Of a stretch of 64,000 nt of DNA, positions 1-27,922 are shown piece after piece (position 1 is the stretch's first letter; every line of letters begins with the position of its first letter). Under the pieces are notes generated by a model. It did no database searches, was not told the DNA's origin, and saw nothing but the letters and a program-made list of their open reading frames with translations. Origin of the DNA: Amorphochlora amoebiformis (taxonomy: Eukaryota; Cercozoa; Chlorarachniophyceae); NCBI GenBank assembly GCA_054601695.1, contig BAAHQB010000022.1:744001-808000 (forward strand). Reading direction: 5' to 3'. Made by a program: the position numbers and the translations under genes.

Positions 1-43
1 ACATATACATATGTATATATATATATATATATATATTTATATA

Positions 44-108
<65 letters not shown>

Positions 109-146
109 TATATATATTTATGACATGAAAATGTACATACAGACAT

Positions 147-189
<43 letters not shown>

Positions 190-392
190 CAAGGATATTT
201 GGTTGTTTACCTGCATGCGGTCTAGAACATTTGGACAATCCTAAATATAGTAGTTAAGCACTAAAGTTATATCTATATATATATATATACTATAATACCT
301 GTATACACACATATATAATATACGGCGTATATTTATGTATATGCTTCATGAATGTGAACGTCTGAAAATGTATGCATTCATTCAACTGCAAG

Positions 393-458
393 ATCGTGGA
401 AACACCAACACAACTTGGAACTTTCCTGAATGTTCTGATCATTGAGAAGCAATGTTGA
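393..458 (+). other. Alternative plus-strand reading of the left-edge island
   Basis: After a CTGCAAG acceptor-like site the plus strand is open for 21 codons to a TGA ([19 protein letters not shown]). It overlaps the terminal exon proposed on the minus strand, so at most one is real. The minus-strand chain is preferred because its phases link four other exons. Confidence 0.15.
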
Positions 459-1024
459 GGACCATGATAGAGAGTTGGAGATCTCGAGAGATTCTCTGAT
501 ACTTAAAGAGAGAGTGGAGACAGAGAAAGAAAGCAAGTGAGAGTGTGGGGAAGATCGAGTGAGAATCAAGATTTCAGGGGATTTAGACAGGTTCCAAGAG
601 GATTTTGAGAAATTTCAAGATTTTGAGGGATTTCGAGAGATTCAGACAAACTTCGCAGATTTCCAGAATTTTAAATTTTTGTTTCCAGAATTTTAAAAAT
701 TTAGAGAAATTTGAGAGATTGCTCAAAGATGATTACTTTCGTAATGTGGCTGAATGACATACGGGTAGGAGGCTTAGGTGGGGGCCTCTGAAACGGTTTA
801 ATCTGAATATATATGTAGATACATGTGTACACATGTATCCGTATATCTGTACTATATTAATGTATGAATAGGTATTTACATACTAATTTTATAAATTAAT
901 AAGTTCTCACATGGATATGAGTATGCCATCATTAATATATTTACGTACATGCATTTTATATTATTTGAATAAAAACTGTTATGTAATTTTATTTACATAT
1001 ACGCACACACACACAAATACATAT

Positions 1025-1123
<99 letters not shown>

Positions 1124-1489
1124 ATTTACATATATATACATATATATATATATATATAATATACATGTATTTACATATATATATATATATATATGTCTAG
1201 ATACATACACGTAAAAATATATACTATGTAAAATAATTGACATATTTATTACCTGTTTGAAGTCCTTGATGTACCCTGTCTCCACCTGGTCAAACCGAAG
1301 TTTGGGTATAGATTAACCTTCTCTTATCTCACTTCAAACTCTCCCACTCCTGTATCTTTATATTCTTTCTCTCTCCTCCTCTCTCCCATCACTTTCTCTC
1401 TCACTCTTATATATGTTAGAGGAAAATTAGCTTTTATGTTGAGATATTTACACGAGTATACACATTATACATGCATTTATATATGTACG

Positions 1490-1533
<44 letters not shown>

Positions 1534-2119
1534 ATTACATGAGAGATGGAGCGAAAGATGAATCTTAGGAAGCGAGTGTTAAGTTATATACATAAGGTAA
1601 CCCTAGAAAATTTGTGACTTACAATATATACCTAACTTTATTGTGATTTAAGATGTATGCGTAATATAAGTCACCTTCGTAAGCTGTGGCTTAAGATTAA
1701 GATATAATTCATGGTGGTTATTTCAGTAAAGCAACCTGGGTAAGTTGATTCTTAAGATGTATGCATAAATCAAAGTCATTTTCGTTCATCGCATCTTTTA
1801 GCTGGCTGTTTAGATCTTGTAGAAGCCTTTTTAAGTGTATAACATATATATATGTGTATAATTTATATTTATTATAATATTCATGCTATACGTATATAGA
1901 TGTATTATGTATATATACATATACATGTATATATCTATATATATATATATATACAAACACACATACATATTGTATAGTCAGAAAATAATTATCCAATTTA
2001 GTTTTGCCCCTCATCCACTGGAAAATCACAGTGAGCATAACATTAAACATAACCTGACCCTAACCCTAACCCTAACCCTAGCCCTAATACTCTGACCTCT
2101 CAACATTTTTCCTTGCCAT
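439..2119 (-). CDS. Small UVR-motif-like protein (spliced, 5 exons, about 84 aa)
   Basis: Exons in transcript order: 2119-2097, 1826-1736, 1285-1253, 787-737, 495-439. All junctions are GT-AG and phases agree (2,0,0,0), giving 85 codons including a TGA stop. Exon 2 encodes an amphipathic helix beginning [17 protein letters not shown], which resembles the UVR helix of UvrB/UvrC and of plastid ClpC-type proteins; this is recognition by eye only. Exon 4 is proline-rich, then contains MSFSHITK. The last exon could use a different acceptor (near 472) and end in another frame. The start is the first Met after a possible acceptor, so the protein may extend upstream. The stop of the next minus-strand gene lies 163 bp upstream. 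Function not assigned. Confidence 0.42.
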
Positions 2120-2282
2120 CCTAGCCTGCATTGGGATTAGCATTATGAGTTAGGGTTACAGTCAGGGTTGGTTTTCGGTATTTCTTGGGATTATCGTCTG
2201 AAAGTCTCTTCGTCCTCACTCCTTTGTCATATTTACTTCCTTTCTTCCATCTCTATCTATATTTTTTAAGCCCTTTCACAGC

Positions 2283-13462
<11,180 letters not shown>

Positions 13463-13619
13463 TGGAGATTGAACAGAGATGGACTCCTTAAATTTGTTAA
13501 CAGTAAATCCCGGGATATTTCAAATCCCGGACTACTCCCGGGGCCAGAATCCAATGGTCATCGTCTTGCGGGAGAAGGAAGCAACGGGTTCCGAAAATAA
13601 CCCTTGAGAGACGGAACCG
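13463..13619. promoter_or_regulatory. Divergent intergenic region / likely bidirectional promoter
   Basis: 157 bp between the proposed starts of the minus-strand coiled-coil gene (13462) and the plus-strand gene (13620). It is free of TA arrays. It holds a perfect 7-bp inverted repeat, CCGGGAT at 13510-13516 and ATCCCGG at 13524-13530, with a 7-nt loop. No TATA element recognised. Confidence 0.4.
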
Positions 13620-17471
<3,852 letters not shown>

Positions 17472-17696
17472 CTTCTTTTCCTCGGATTTCTTCCCATTTT
17501 CCATTCCCTCCTTTACATTCCCGCCTGGTAGCTTTCGGACTGTCCTCGGCCTAACCCTAACCGCACATCTGGGTGTGATTCTAGGAGAACTACCGTTTCA
17601 GGTTGGATGGAGGAGGATGTTATGTTGACGTGGGATACCGGCATCAAGGTATGTATACGAGAAGGATGAGAATTGGCTTAGTATGTTAGGGTTATT

Positions 17697-17742
<46 letters not shown>

Positions 17743-17764
17743 TATGACCATTTTATCATTATTT

Positions 17765-17814
<50 letters not shown>

Positions 17815-17821
17815 AATATAT

Positions 17822-17891
<70 letters not shown>

Positions 17892-17943
17892 TATGTATAT
17901 ATATGTATGTAATGTATTTAATGGATGTATATAGTATATATAC

Positions 17944-17976
<33 letters not shown>

Positions 17977-18502
17977 TTTGTGTGTACGTAATATATATAT
18001 ATACGTGTTTACAACAAATAAAAACACATACATATTTATATAATAGATGCATACCAACACGAGTATAGCGTTTTTCTCCCTAAACCCCACCAACTTCAAA
18101 CCCTAACCCAACCAGACACGACCAACATTTTATTCTATGTTACAAACCTAGGCTTCGAGCTTTTCATGTAACTAACCTTCTCATCAACTTAACCTCAAAT
18201 CTAATGCTGTAACTATCCTTGGCTCGCCCATTCCGATTAAATCGATTTCTTAGCGTCTGATGGGCGGGGGAGAGTGTGGGAGAGAGAAACCGAGAAAGAG
18301 AGCTGGGGAGAGATACGAAAAAAAAAAAAAAGAGGTAGAAAAAGAGAGAATATGAAAAAAAAAAACAAAAAAAACAAAAATAAGAAACTCAAAAAAAATA
18401 AACTTCAAAAAGAAAAAAAATGAAAACAAATCTCTGTCACTGCCTCGCACACCGTTCAACCCTTTCTGCTTCTCCTCTCTTCTTTTCGTTCTCCCGTCTG
18501 AG
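17472..18502. other. Stretch with weak exon candidates and A-rich tract
   Basis: Contains one attractive plus-strand exon (17585-17648), TA and CA arrays at about 17700-18000, a possible short terminal exon at 18152-18171, and an A-rich, G-interrupted tract at 18310-18425. No further gene can be supported. Confidence 0.4.
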
Positions 18503-18791
18503 GCCTTCTCTCTGTCCTTTTGTTCGGTTTCCTATCCAATCCGACACTCAACCAACAAGTAAAGGTATGTACCTTCAAAATCGAAACTGAAATAGCTAAC
18601 CCTAGGTGGATCTCTATTCTGCTGGGATTCCTTGTTTTGGTGTGCTACTGTTGTCGTAAGCATATCTATGAGGTATATGTACGGGAAGAAAAAAATAGTA
18701 CACACGTATTGTATGAATGTATGTAAATATATATGTATATATATATATATAACTATATATATGTGTATATATTTACATATATATAGGCATA

Positions 18792-18851
<60 letters not shown>

Positions 18852-18882
18852 GAGAGAAACAAGCCAATACCCCACAACATGA
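18503..18882 (+). CDS. Candidate 3' end of a membrane protein (3 exons, partial)
   Basis: Exons 18503-18558, 18606-18672 and 18853-18882 share phases (2, 0). The middle one encodes a clear transmembrane segment followed by basic residues ([18 protein letters not shown]); the last ends RETSQYPTT with TGA, and an AATAAA begins 2 nt later (18884). The first acceptor has a long pyrimidine tract. The acceptor at 18605 is the end of a CCCTAG telomere-like unit. The 5' part is not resolved; it may be the continuation of the gene starting at 13620. In another frame the middle exon ends early, so confidence is limited. Confidence 0.3.
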
Positions 18883-18899
18883 AAATAAAAGCCCATGAA

Positions 18900-19110
18900 T
18901 TCCTAACCCTAACCCTAACCCTTAGCCCAACTAACCCTAACCCTAATCCAACCCAATCCCAACCCTAACCCTAACCCTAATCGAACCCTAAACCTAATCC
19001 TACCCGAACACGTAACCCTAAGGTCGGCCTAATCCTAATCTCCCAAAGCCTAGTCCTAACCCTTGCCCTAACCCTAGTCTATCCCCACCCCTTCTACCCA
19101 GAATCCAGTC
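18900..19110. repeat. Telomere-like CCCTAA tract (degenerate)
   Basis: Mostly CCCTAA units with variants such as CCCTAATCGAA and CCCAAT. It follows immediately after the candidate membrane-protein 3' end. Confidence 0.9.
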
Positions 19111-19193
19111 CTTATCCTAATCCTAACCTTTAATCCACTCTTAAGCCTAATGCTGCTAATCTTGGATTAATAAGACATTTAGCTTAAGATAAG

Positions 19194-19500
19194 GATAACG
19201 TTAGCTTATTCGTATCTGTTTTATCGTCTTCTTCATCGCGGTTTTCTCGCTCAACTTTATCGCAGGTAAGCAATATTTTTGTATGTATGTGTATACGTAT
19301 GTGCATATGTATATATGGATATGTATATATGGATGTGGATATGTATGTGTGTATGTTTTTTGTATATGTATATGTATATGTATATGTACATGTGTATGTG
19401 TATGTATAGGTATATGTATATGTGTATGGATATGTATATGTATAATGTATATGTATATGTGTATGTATATATAAGTATATGCATATGTATATGTACATGT

Positions 19501-19543
<43 letters not shown>

Positions 19544-19784
19544 AATATTACATATACACACATGTGTGTGTGTATGGATATGTATCTTTAAATACATATG
19601 CATATGTATGTGTATGTATGTATAAGCACATGTGCATGTACACGTATATGTATATGTATATGCATATAATCATAGGCTAACCCTTGTTATCATAAATGCT
19701 CGGGTATATGGATATGAGTGTTTACATGTCTAGACTATGTTATGTGTATATGTTGTGGGTGTATATTGATGTTCGTACATATTA

Positions 19785-19825
<41 letters not shown>

Positions 19826-19879
19826 GTATATATATGATATATATCTACAATACAAATTTGTGCACAAGAAACTACATGT

Positions 19880-19964
<85 letters not shown>

Positions 19965-19965
19965 G

Positions 19966-19998
<33 letters not shown>

Positions 19999-20471
19999 AT
20001 ATATATATATATGTATAGGTACAATATAAATATATACATATATATATATATATATACGTATGAATTCTCAGTGTTTTTCCTCTTCGCGAATGTGATCAGT
20101 ATAGCCGGGAAGGTTACACCAACAAATTTCAACAAAACCCTAACCCTAATCCTGACTCCAACCCTAACTATATCCTAACCCAACCCTAATCCTAACCCTA
20201 AACCCTAACCCTAACCCTAACCCTAACCCTAACCCTAACCCTAACCCTAACCCGTACAGGCAACGGATAATTTCCATATTGGATTTGTCATCTCTGCCAC
20301 TCTTTCTTTGTTCGAAGTGGAGGTATATGTATGTGTATGTAAATATATATATATATATTTGTATATATATATATATATATATATTAATTAAGAAATGTCA
20401 TCTCTGCACTTTTCTTTTGTTCGAAGTAGAGGTAAATGTATGTATATACATATATATGTATATATATGTAC

Positions 20472-20525
<54 letters not shown>

Positions 20526-20686
20526 ATATGTATGTATATGTATATAATATGTGTGTGTGTGTATGTGTACATATATATGTGTATATATATGTATATATAT
20601 ATATGTATGTATATGTATGTAAACGTGTATGTATGTATATTATGTATAAAAATATGCACATTTGTATATGTAAGTATATACATATG

Positions 20687-20771
<85 letters not shown>

Positions 20772-21503
20772 AATATGTATATTGATTTATACATATACAT
20801 ATATGTAAATATATGTGTCATTTTTACATATATATACACATATATATATATATATATATATATTAAATTTTGAAGAGAGTGAAAGAGATTATACGACAAG
20901 AAGAGAGGTATGAAGTTCTTACAACTCAATCCCGACCGAACACATTCACCTGCTCACCCTTACCATAACCCTAACCCTAAACCTAACCCGAACCCTAACC
21001 CTAACCCTAACCCTAACTAGTGGATTGTCTTCACCCCTCTATTGTTCAAGATAAGAAAGCATCGACAGAACATGAAACTGTTGCAAAGGTTAGGGTTAGG
21101 GTTAGGGTTAGGGTTAGGGTTAGGGTTATGATTAGAAGTTTTTGTGTTTTTTTCCTTAGGGTTAGGATCAGGGTTAGGGTTATGGTTTGGGTTTTTTTTG
21201 TTAGGTTTGGGATTAGGTTTAGGATTTTCGGTTAGGGTTTGGATTACTGTTTAGATTAGGGTTAGGATTAGGGTTAGGGTTAGCGTTAGGACTATGTCAG
21301 CGCTAGTGTTAGTTTAGGTTAGGGAAAACAAAGGGAGAGAATAAGGTAAAACAGAGGGAGAGAATACGGGAAACTACATAATCGTAACCCTGATCTTAAG
21401 GTTCCAGCCGAAGAGTAAGAAAGCTGTTGATATTGCTTCACAGGTGTATATAAATTTGCGTATGTGGATAGATGTATATATGTGTGCTTATATAGAACAA
21501 TAC

Positions 21504-21539
<36 letters not shown>

Positions 21540-21674
21540 ATATATGTTTATATATATACTTATATACACATATATATATATATAATATCATATACATATA
21601 TATATATTTATAGTACATACATATATACATACATACACATATACATACATGTACAATAATTGTAAATATACAAG

Positions 21675-21724
<50 letters not shown>

Positions 21725-21757
21725 ATATATATAATACATACATATACACAATATATT

Positions 21758-21792
<35 letters not shown>

Positions 21793-22642
21793 TATGTGTG
21801 TACAATAATTGTAAATATAAATAATATATATAAATATATATATATATATACATACATACATACATACATACACACACAACATCTTCAATCAAAGTACAAC
21901 TCAAAAATACAAATCGAAATACAATCCTCAGTGCCGCATGATCGCTCTCCTATCCGGCCTCCAAATTCCAAAGAATCGAGGTCCCTAACCCAAACTCGAA
22001 CCCCATCCCTCCACCCTCTCCTCCCTTCCCCTTCGGGCTCACAAGACCCAAACCGTAACCGAGATTTAGAGCACAAGAGCGTGCTCTTATCGAAATTAAG
22101 AGCACAAGAGCGTGCTCTTTATCGAAATTAAGAGCACAAGAGCGTGCTCTTTATCGAAATGAAGAGCACAAGAGCGTGCTCTTATCGAAATTAAGAGCAC
22201 AAGAGCGTGCTCTTTATCGAAATTAAGAGCACAAGAGCGTGCTCTTTATCGAAATTAAGAGCACAAGAGCGTGCTCTTATCGAAATTAAGAGCACAAGAG
22301 CGTGCTCTTATCGAAATTAAGAGCCCGCCCTTATCCCTAACCGCTTTCTGATCTCGAAATTTTTTTCAAGTTTGCCTTTTCTTGGATCTGACCCTAAGCT
22401 CTAACGTTTAGAAGGCATAATAACATCGCAGGATGGAAATACTCTCGGGTAGTTTTGTGTGTATGCATGATATGTATATGTAAATACACATGTAAATGGA
22501 GATATAATATGTGTGTGTGTATATGTAAATATATGTATATATATATATATATATACATATATATTACATATATACATACACACATTACATAATATATATA
22601 TATATATATATATATCGATATATATAGGAAGATATATAATAC

Positions 22643-22686
<44 letters not shown>

Positions 22687-22718
22687 TTATTTGTGCATGC
22701 ATATGCAAATTATATATT

Positions 22719-22763
<45 letters not shown>

Positions 22764-22903
22764 TGCGAGGATGCTGATTGGATGTGTATGTGTATGTATG
22801 TACGTATGTATCTGTGTATGTATATCCTTATACGTGCCTTTGCATATATATATTTCTTGTATATTATCTCTTGCGAGTACATGGACATAAGTTGAAATAT
22901 ATA

Positions 22904-22947
<44 letters not shown>

Positions 22948-22993
22948 TGATATACATGTGATTACAACACAGGTCGACTATCTCAAACATTAA
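19194..22993 (+). CDS. Fragmentary multi-exon gene (partial model)
   Basis: Candidate exons: 19194-19265 (donor CAG then GTAAGC), 19676-19703, 20260-20322, about 20876-20907, 21021-21088, 21408-21443, 21932-21980, 22432-22448, 22973-22993 (TAA stop). Phases agree from 19194 to 20322 and again from 21021 to the stop; the link between 20907 and 21021 is not resolved. The first part is hydrophobic ([31 protein letters not shown]), the second hydrophilic ([38 protein letters not shown]). The 21021 exon lies between telomere-like tracts, with acceptor CTAACTAG and donor GTTAGGG. The start is missing and no family is recognised. Confidence 0.35.
19275..19665. repeat. TATGTA/TGTGTA-rich degenerate microsatellite
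   Basis: Long purine-pyrimidine stretch built of TATGTA, TGTGTA and GGATAT-like hexamers, interrupted by a TA array at 19505-19545. It lies in the intron after exon 19194-19265. Confidence 0.8.
20138..20254. repeat. Telomere-like CCCTAA tract
   Basis: At least eight perfect CCCTAA units at 20200-20251, preceded by degenerate copies. It ends at the acceptor of exon 20260-20322. Confidence 0.93.
20394..20445 (+). repeat. Exon echo of 20260-20322
   Basis: Copy of the exon 3' half (TGTCATCTCTGC and TTCGAAGT cores) and of its donor (GAG-GTATAT has become GAG-GTAAAT). It lies one TA array downstream and carries single-base losses that break the frame. Confidence 0.85.
21088..21320. repeat. Telomere-like TTAGGG tract
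   Basis: Six perfect units at 21090-21127, then degenerate copies. It starts exactly at the proposed donor of exon 21021-21088, so the intron begins with GTTAGGG. Confidence 0.92.
22068..22333. repeat. Hairpin-bearing tandem repeat, 8 units of 31-33 bp
   Basis: Eight nearly identical units. Each contains AAGAGCAC, a 6-nt spacer AAGAGC and the complement GTGCTCTT, followed by a TATCGAAATTA linker. Units differ by one T (CTTATCG or CTTTATCG) and one has GAAATGAA. A ninth copy decays into GAGCCCGCCC. It lies in the proposed intron between exons 21932-21980 and 22432-22448. Confidence 0.95.
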
Positions 22994-23075
22994 GACGGAG
23001 GAACGGAAAGTAACGATATATATATATACACATATATATATATAATGTATGCATATACATAAATATGTATACATG

Positions 23076-23115
<40 letters not shown>

Positions 23116-23268
23116 TTATATATATATGTGTATATATATATTGTTATATTTATATATATATATATATACTAATGATAATAATAATAATAATAACAATAAT
23201 AATAATAATAATAATATATATATATGCATGAATGTGTTATACATCCATATTGTTACACATACATGCAT

Positions 23269-23299
<31 letters not shown>

Positions 23300-23317
23300 T
23301 AGGATTACGTCGTGGAG

Positions 23318-23502
23318 ATGAACTCGCTTGAGGTCTATATGCATCAATTCATACAACATATATAATATATAAATATATAGATATATTACATATGTATTAT
23401 GTACATATGCGTTTGTAAAAAATATATACATAAAATTTATAAATTGAGAATGTACATACACATATGTACACATATGTATACACATATGTATGTATAATAT
23501 GT

Positions 23503-23541
<39 letters not shown>

Positions 23542-23694
23542 AAGACGAAAGGAATCCTATATACTTATATACATGCATATATGCAATATATATATATATA
23601 TCTATATATAAATACATGTCTGTACATATTTGTGTGTTTTCCTTTGAGAAAATATCGATATTAGAGCGCATTTCAGATAAATCAAGTTGGAAGG

Positions 23695-23772
<78 letters not shown>

Positions 23773-23911
23773 ATATATACATATATATATATATAATTTT
23801 TATTTAGTGCATATCTAAAAATAATAATATGAATATCAATCAAAGATACTAAAATCGCATTTTGAATGAGTTATTATGATATACATGCATATATCAGGTA
23901 TAACATATATA

Positions 23912-23977
<66 letters not shown>

Positions 23978-24329
23978 CATACATATGCCTATATATATAT
24001 GTATATATATATATATATATATAATTTTTATTTATTCCATATCTAAAAATAATAATATGCATATCAATCAAAACATACTAAAATCGCATTTTGAATGAGT
24101 TTTTATGACATACATGCATATATCAGGTATAACATATATATATACATATATATATATATTTACATATATATATATATATATATTTACATACGTATACATA
24201 TATACATATATAATTTTATTTATTCAATATCTAAATCTTATGCATATCAATCAAAAGATACTAAAATCGCATTTTGAATGAGTTTTTATGACATACATGC
24301 ATATATCAGGTATAACATATATACATATT

Positions 24330-24360
<31 letters not shown>

Positions 24361-24567
24361 ATATTTACATACATACATATTTTATATATGTACATATATA
24401 TATATATATATATATAATTTTATTTATTCCATATCTAAAATGCATATATCTTTGGAAGAAGGTTGAAGACAAAACCAACGAGTCGGACTGGTCGCGACCC
24501 CTAGAGGCTATGGTGGGATTTATTTAAAATGTACATTCGTATTTAAAGATATGTGCAAAATTTGTTG

Positions 24568-24666
<99 letters not shown>

Positions 24667-24829
24667 GTGTGTTTGTATGCGATATATATATAGAGAGAGA
24701 GAGAGTACAATTATACATATATATGGTTTTATATATATATATATATATATATGTTTTTTTATATGTATGCGTGTGTATACGTACACAAAATCATTTTTAG
24801 TTAGATAGACAAAGCACCGTATATGTAGT

Positions 24830-24860
<31 letters not shown>

Positions 24861-24984
24861 GTATATTTACGCGTATACAATATATAGATATACATATGGT
24901 GTACGTATATATGGAGTAGGCTAGAGATCCGTTATTTGATCGCCACGTGTTCACTTTAATCAATGAATTTCAGGTGCATTCTCG

Positions 24985-25046
<62 letters not shown>

Positions 25047-25124
25047 AATGTTATGTCATGTAGTACATATAGGTTACAAAGGTATTTATATATACGTATA
25101 CATATATATATAATTATAATATGT

Positions 25125-25159
<35 letters not shown>

Positions 25160-25876
25160 TTATATATTTATATATATATATATATATATTATATGAAATA
25201 TATATATGCAACATTATATACCATGTATCATACATATGTCTAGTTGGTACATGCAATGTATACCACAAAGCTTATATATGTCTAACAATGCTTTTATGCG
25301 ATATATGTATAACAACGCTTGTATGCGTTGCTATACATATATCGCATACAAGCGTTGCTATACATATATCGCATACAAGCATTGTTATAGCAATGCTTGT
25401 ATGCGTGTTTAGTTTGTATAGGCAATGTAAGCCATGTATAATATGTGTGTAAAGGGAGATTTGTATGTGTGCTATTTTTATATACGAAATATAGCTCACG
25501 TACCTAACGTATGTATTAGAAGGTTTATATGCGTGTTTCATTTACAATGTATACCGCGTGCCTTAGAAATGTGTAGGAATGTTCACATCTGTGTTTGATT
25601 TGTGATTAGCTTGTGTGTATGTAAGTTATACCATGTACATCATATATCTACGTATAGAAAGATGTATACATTTTTACATGTGTATTAATGTTTTTCATGT
25701 CCCTATGTAAGTGTGAGAAGATTTAGATACTCATGTGAAGTGCTTATATATAACGTACTGATTTAGTCATCCGAGGATGGAACGGAGGTCCCTATAGGGG
25801 ATTATGTCAACTACAGGTACATATACTCATCGATATATGTGTATACCTATATATGTATATATATATTGATGTATAC

Positions 25877-25920
<44 letters not shown>

Positions 25921-26024
25921 TATATACTAAAATATGTATAAGGAAGCATAAGCTTATACACACATATACACATACATATACACATATAGTGTATTATATA
26001 TATAATACACATATATACATATAC

Positions 26025-26085
<61 letters not shown>

Positions 26086-26087
26086 TA

Positions 26088-26123
<36 letters not shown>

Positions 26124-26258
26124 CATATACACACATACCCATATATATAAATATATATACATATATACATATATATACATATACATATATTATATAATAT
26201 TTTAAATGTACACACACACACATACACATACTCGCACATGCATAAATATGTAAAACTT

Positions 26259-26332
<74 letters not shown>

Positions 26333-26336
26333 AATA

Positions 26337-26381
<45 letters not shown>

Positions 26382-26448
26382 CACAGGTGTTAACACATGC
26401 ACATACGCAGATGTATATTGCTGTTTTTACACGCGTGCGCGCGTATAT

Positions 26449-26498
<50 letters not shown>

Positions 26499-26693
26499 CA
26501 TGCAGGGCAGAGATGTAATCATATGAATTGAAACATACACAGGTTATGGAAAGGGGTTACCCCAGTCGAGCGGAAGGAGATAATGAGAATCAAAAGAAAG
26601 ATATCAAAGCACAAATGGTATTCAAACTCAATATTCGTGTGATACATATGTATTATATATGTATATATTTTATATATAATAACACACACAGAC

Positions 26694-26726
<33 letters not shown>

Positions 26727-26808
26727 CATGTATGTATGTATATCCATATAAAAAGTACTATAACTACGTATTTACATGTGTATGAATAGTCACACACAAA
26801 GATATATT

Positions 26809-26853
<45 letters not shown>

Positions 26854-26930
26854 GAAGCAGGTTAATGATTATGAGAGTGAAAAGAAAAATATCAAGGCAG
26901 AGATGAATTCAAATTTATTAGCGTGATATA

Positions 26931-26964
<34 letters not shown>

Positions 26965-26981
26965 TATACATATATATATAT

Positions 26982-27033
<52 letters not shown>

Positions 27034-27094
27034 CATACATATGTTTGTGTGTGCCTATACATACACATGTATATACGTACTTTTAGTTTTTATA

Positions 27095-27129
<35 letters not shown>

Positions 27130-27210
27130 CGTATATATTTTACATAAATATGGACATATTGATATATATATAAATATATATATATATATTTATATGTATA
27201 TATCATATAT

Positions 27211-27243
<33 letters not shown>

Positions 27244-27302
27244 GTACATAAATAATGTTTATACATGTTATGTATAAAATAAAACAGAACATGAATATAA
27301 AT

Positions 27303-27347
<45 letters not shown>

Positions 27348-27378
27348 TATAATATATATATATATATAATATATGTCT

Positions 27379-27419
<41 letters not shown>

Positions 27420-27464
27420 CACATAATAATATATTTTTTTCGTGTGATGTACAATTAAATTAAA

Positions 27465-27509
<45 letters not shown>

Positions 27510-27560
27510 ACTATGTGTATTTTTTAATCTATATATATATATTGTCTATGTGTATTATTT

Positions 27561-27604
<44 letters not shown>

Positions 27605-27644
27605 AAGATAACAGTAAATGTACACGCATAATATACATAAATAT

Positions 27645-27681
<37 letters not shown>

Positions 27682-27812
27682 ATATAAATTTGTATATATA
27701 TAATCCTAGTACTATCATATATACATTTATTATATGCTAGAGTATATCTATATATATATATATATATATATATACATACATATGTGTGTGTGTGTGTGTG
27801 TGACATATGTAC

Positions 27813-27870
<58 letters not shown>

Positions 27871-27882
27871 GCACACACACAC

Positions 27883-27922
<40 letters not shown>

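Noticed and set aside
1965-2032. Minus-strand exon candidate reading [17 protein letters not shown]
   Set aside because: Good splice-like ends, but its phase fits neither neighbour in the small UVR-like gene.
22068-22333. CRISPR-like array
   Set aside because: Direct repeats have no unique spacers; units are contiguous, and the context is eukaryotic intronic DNA.
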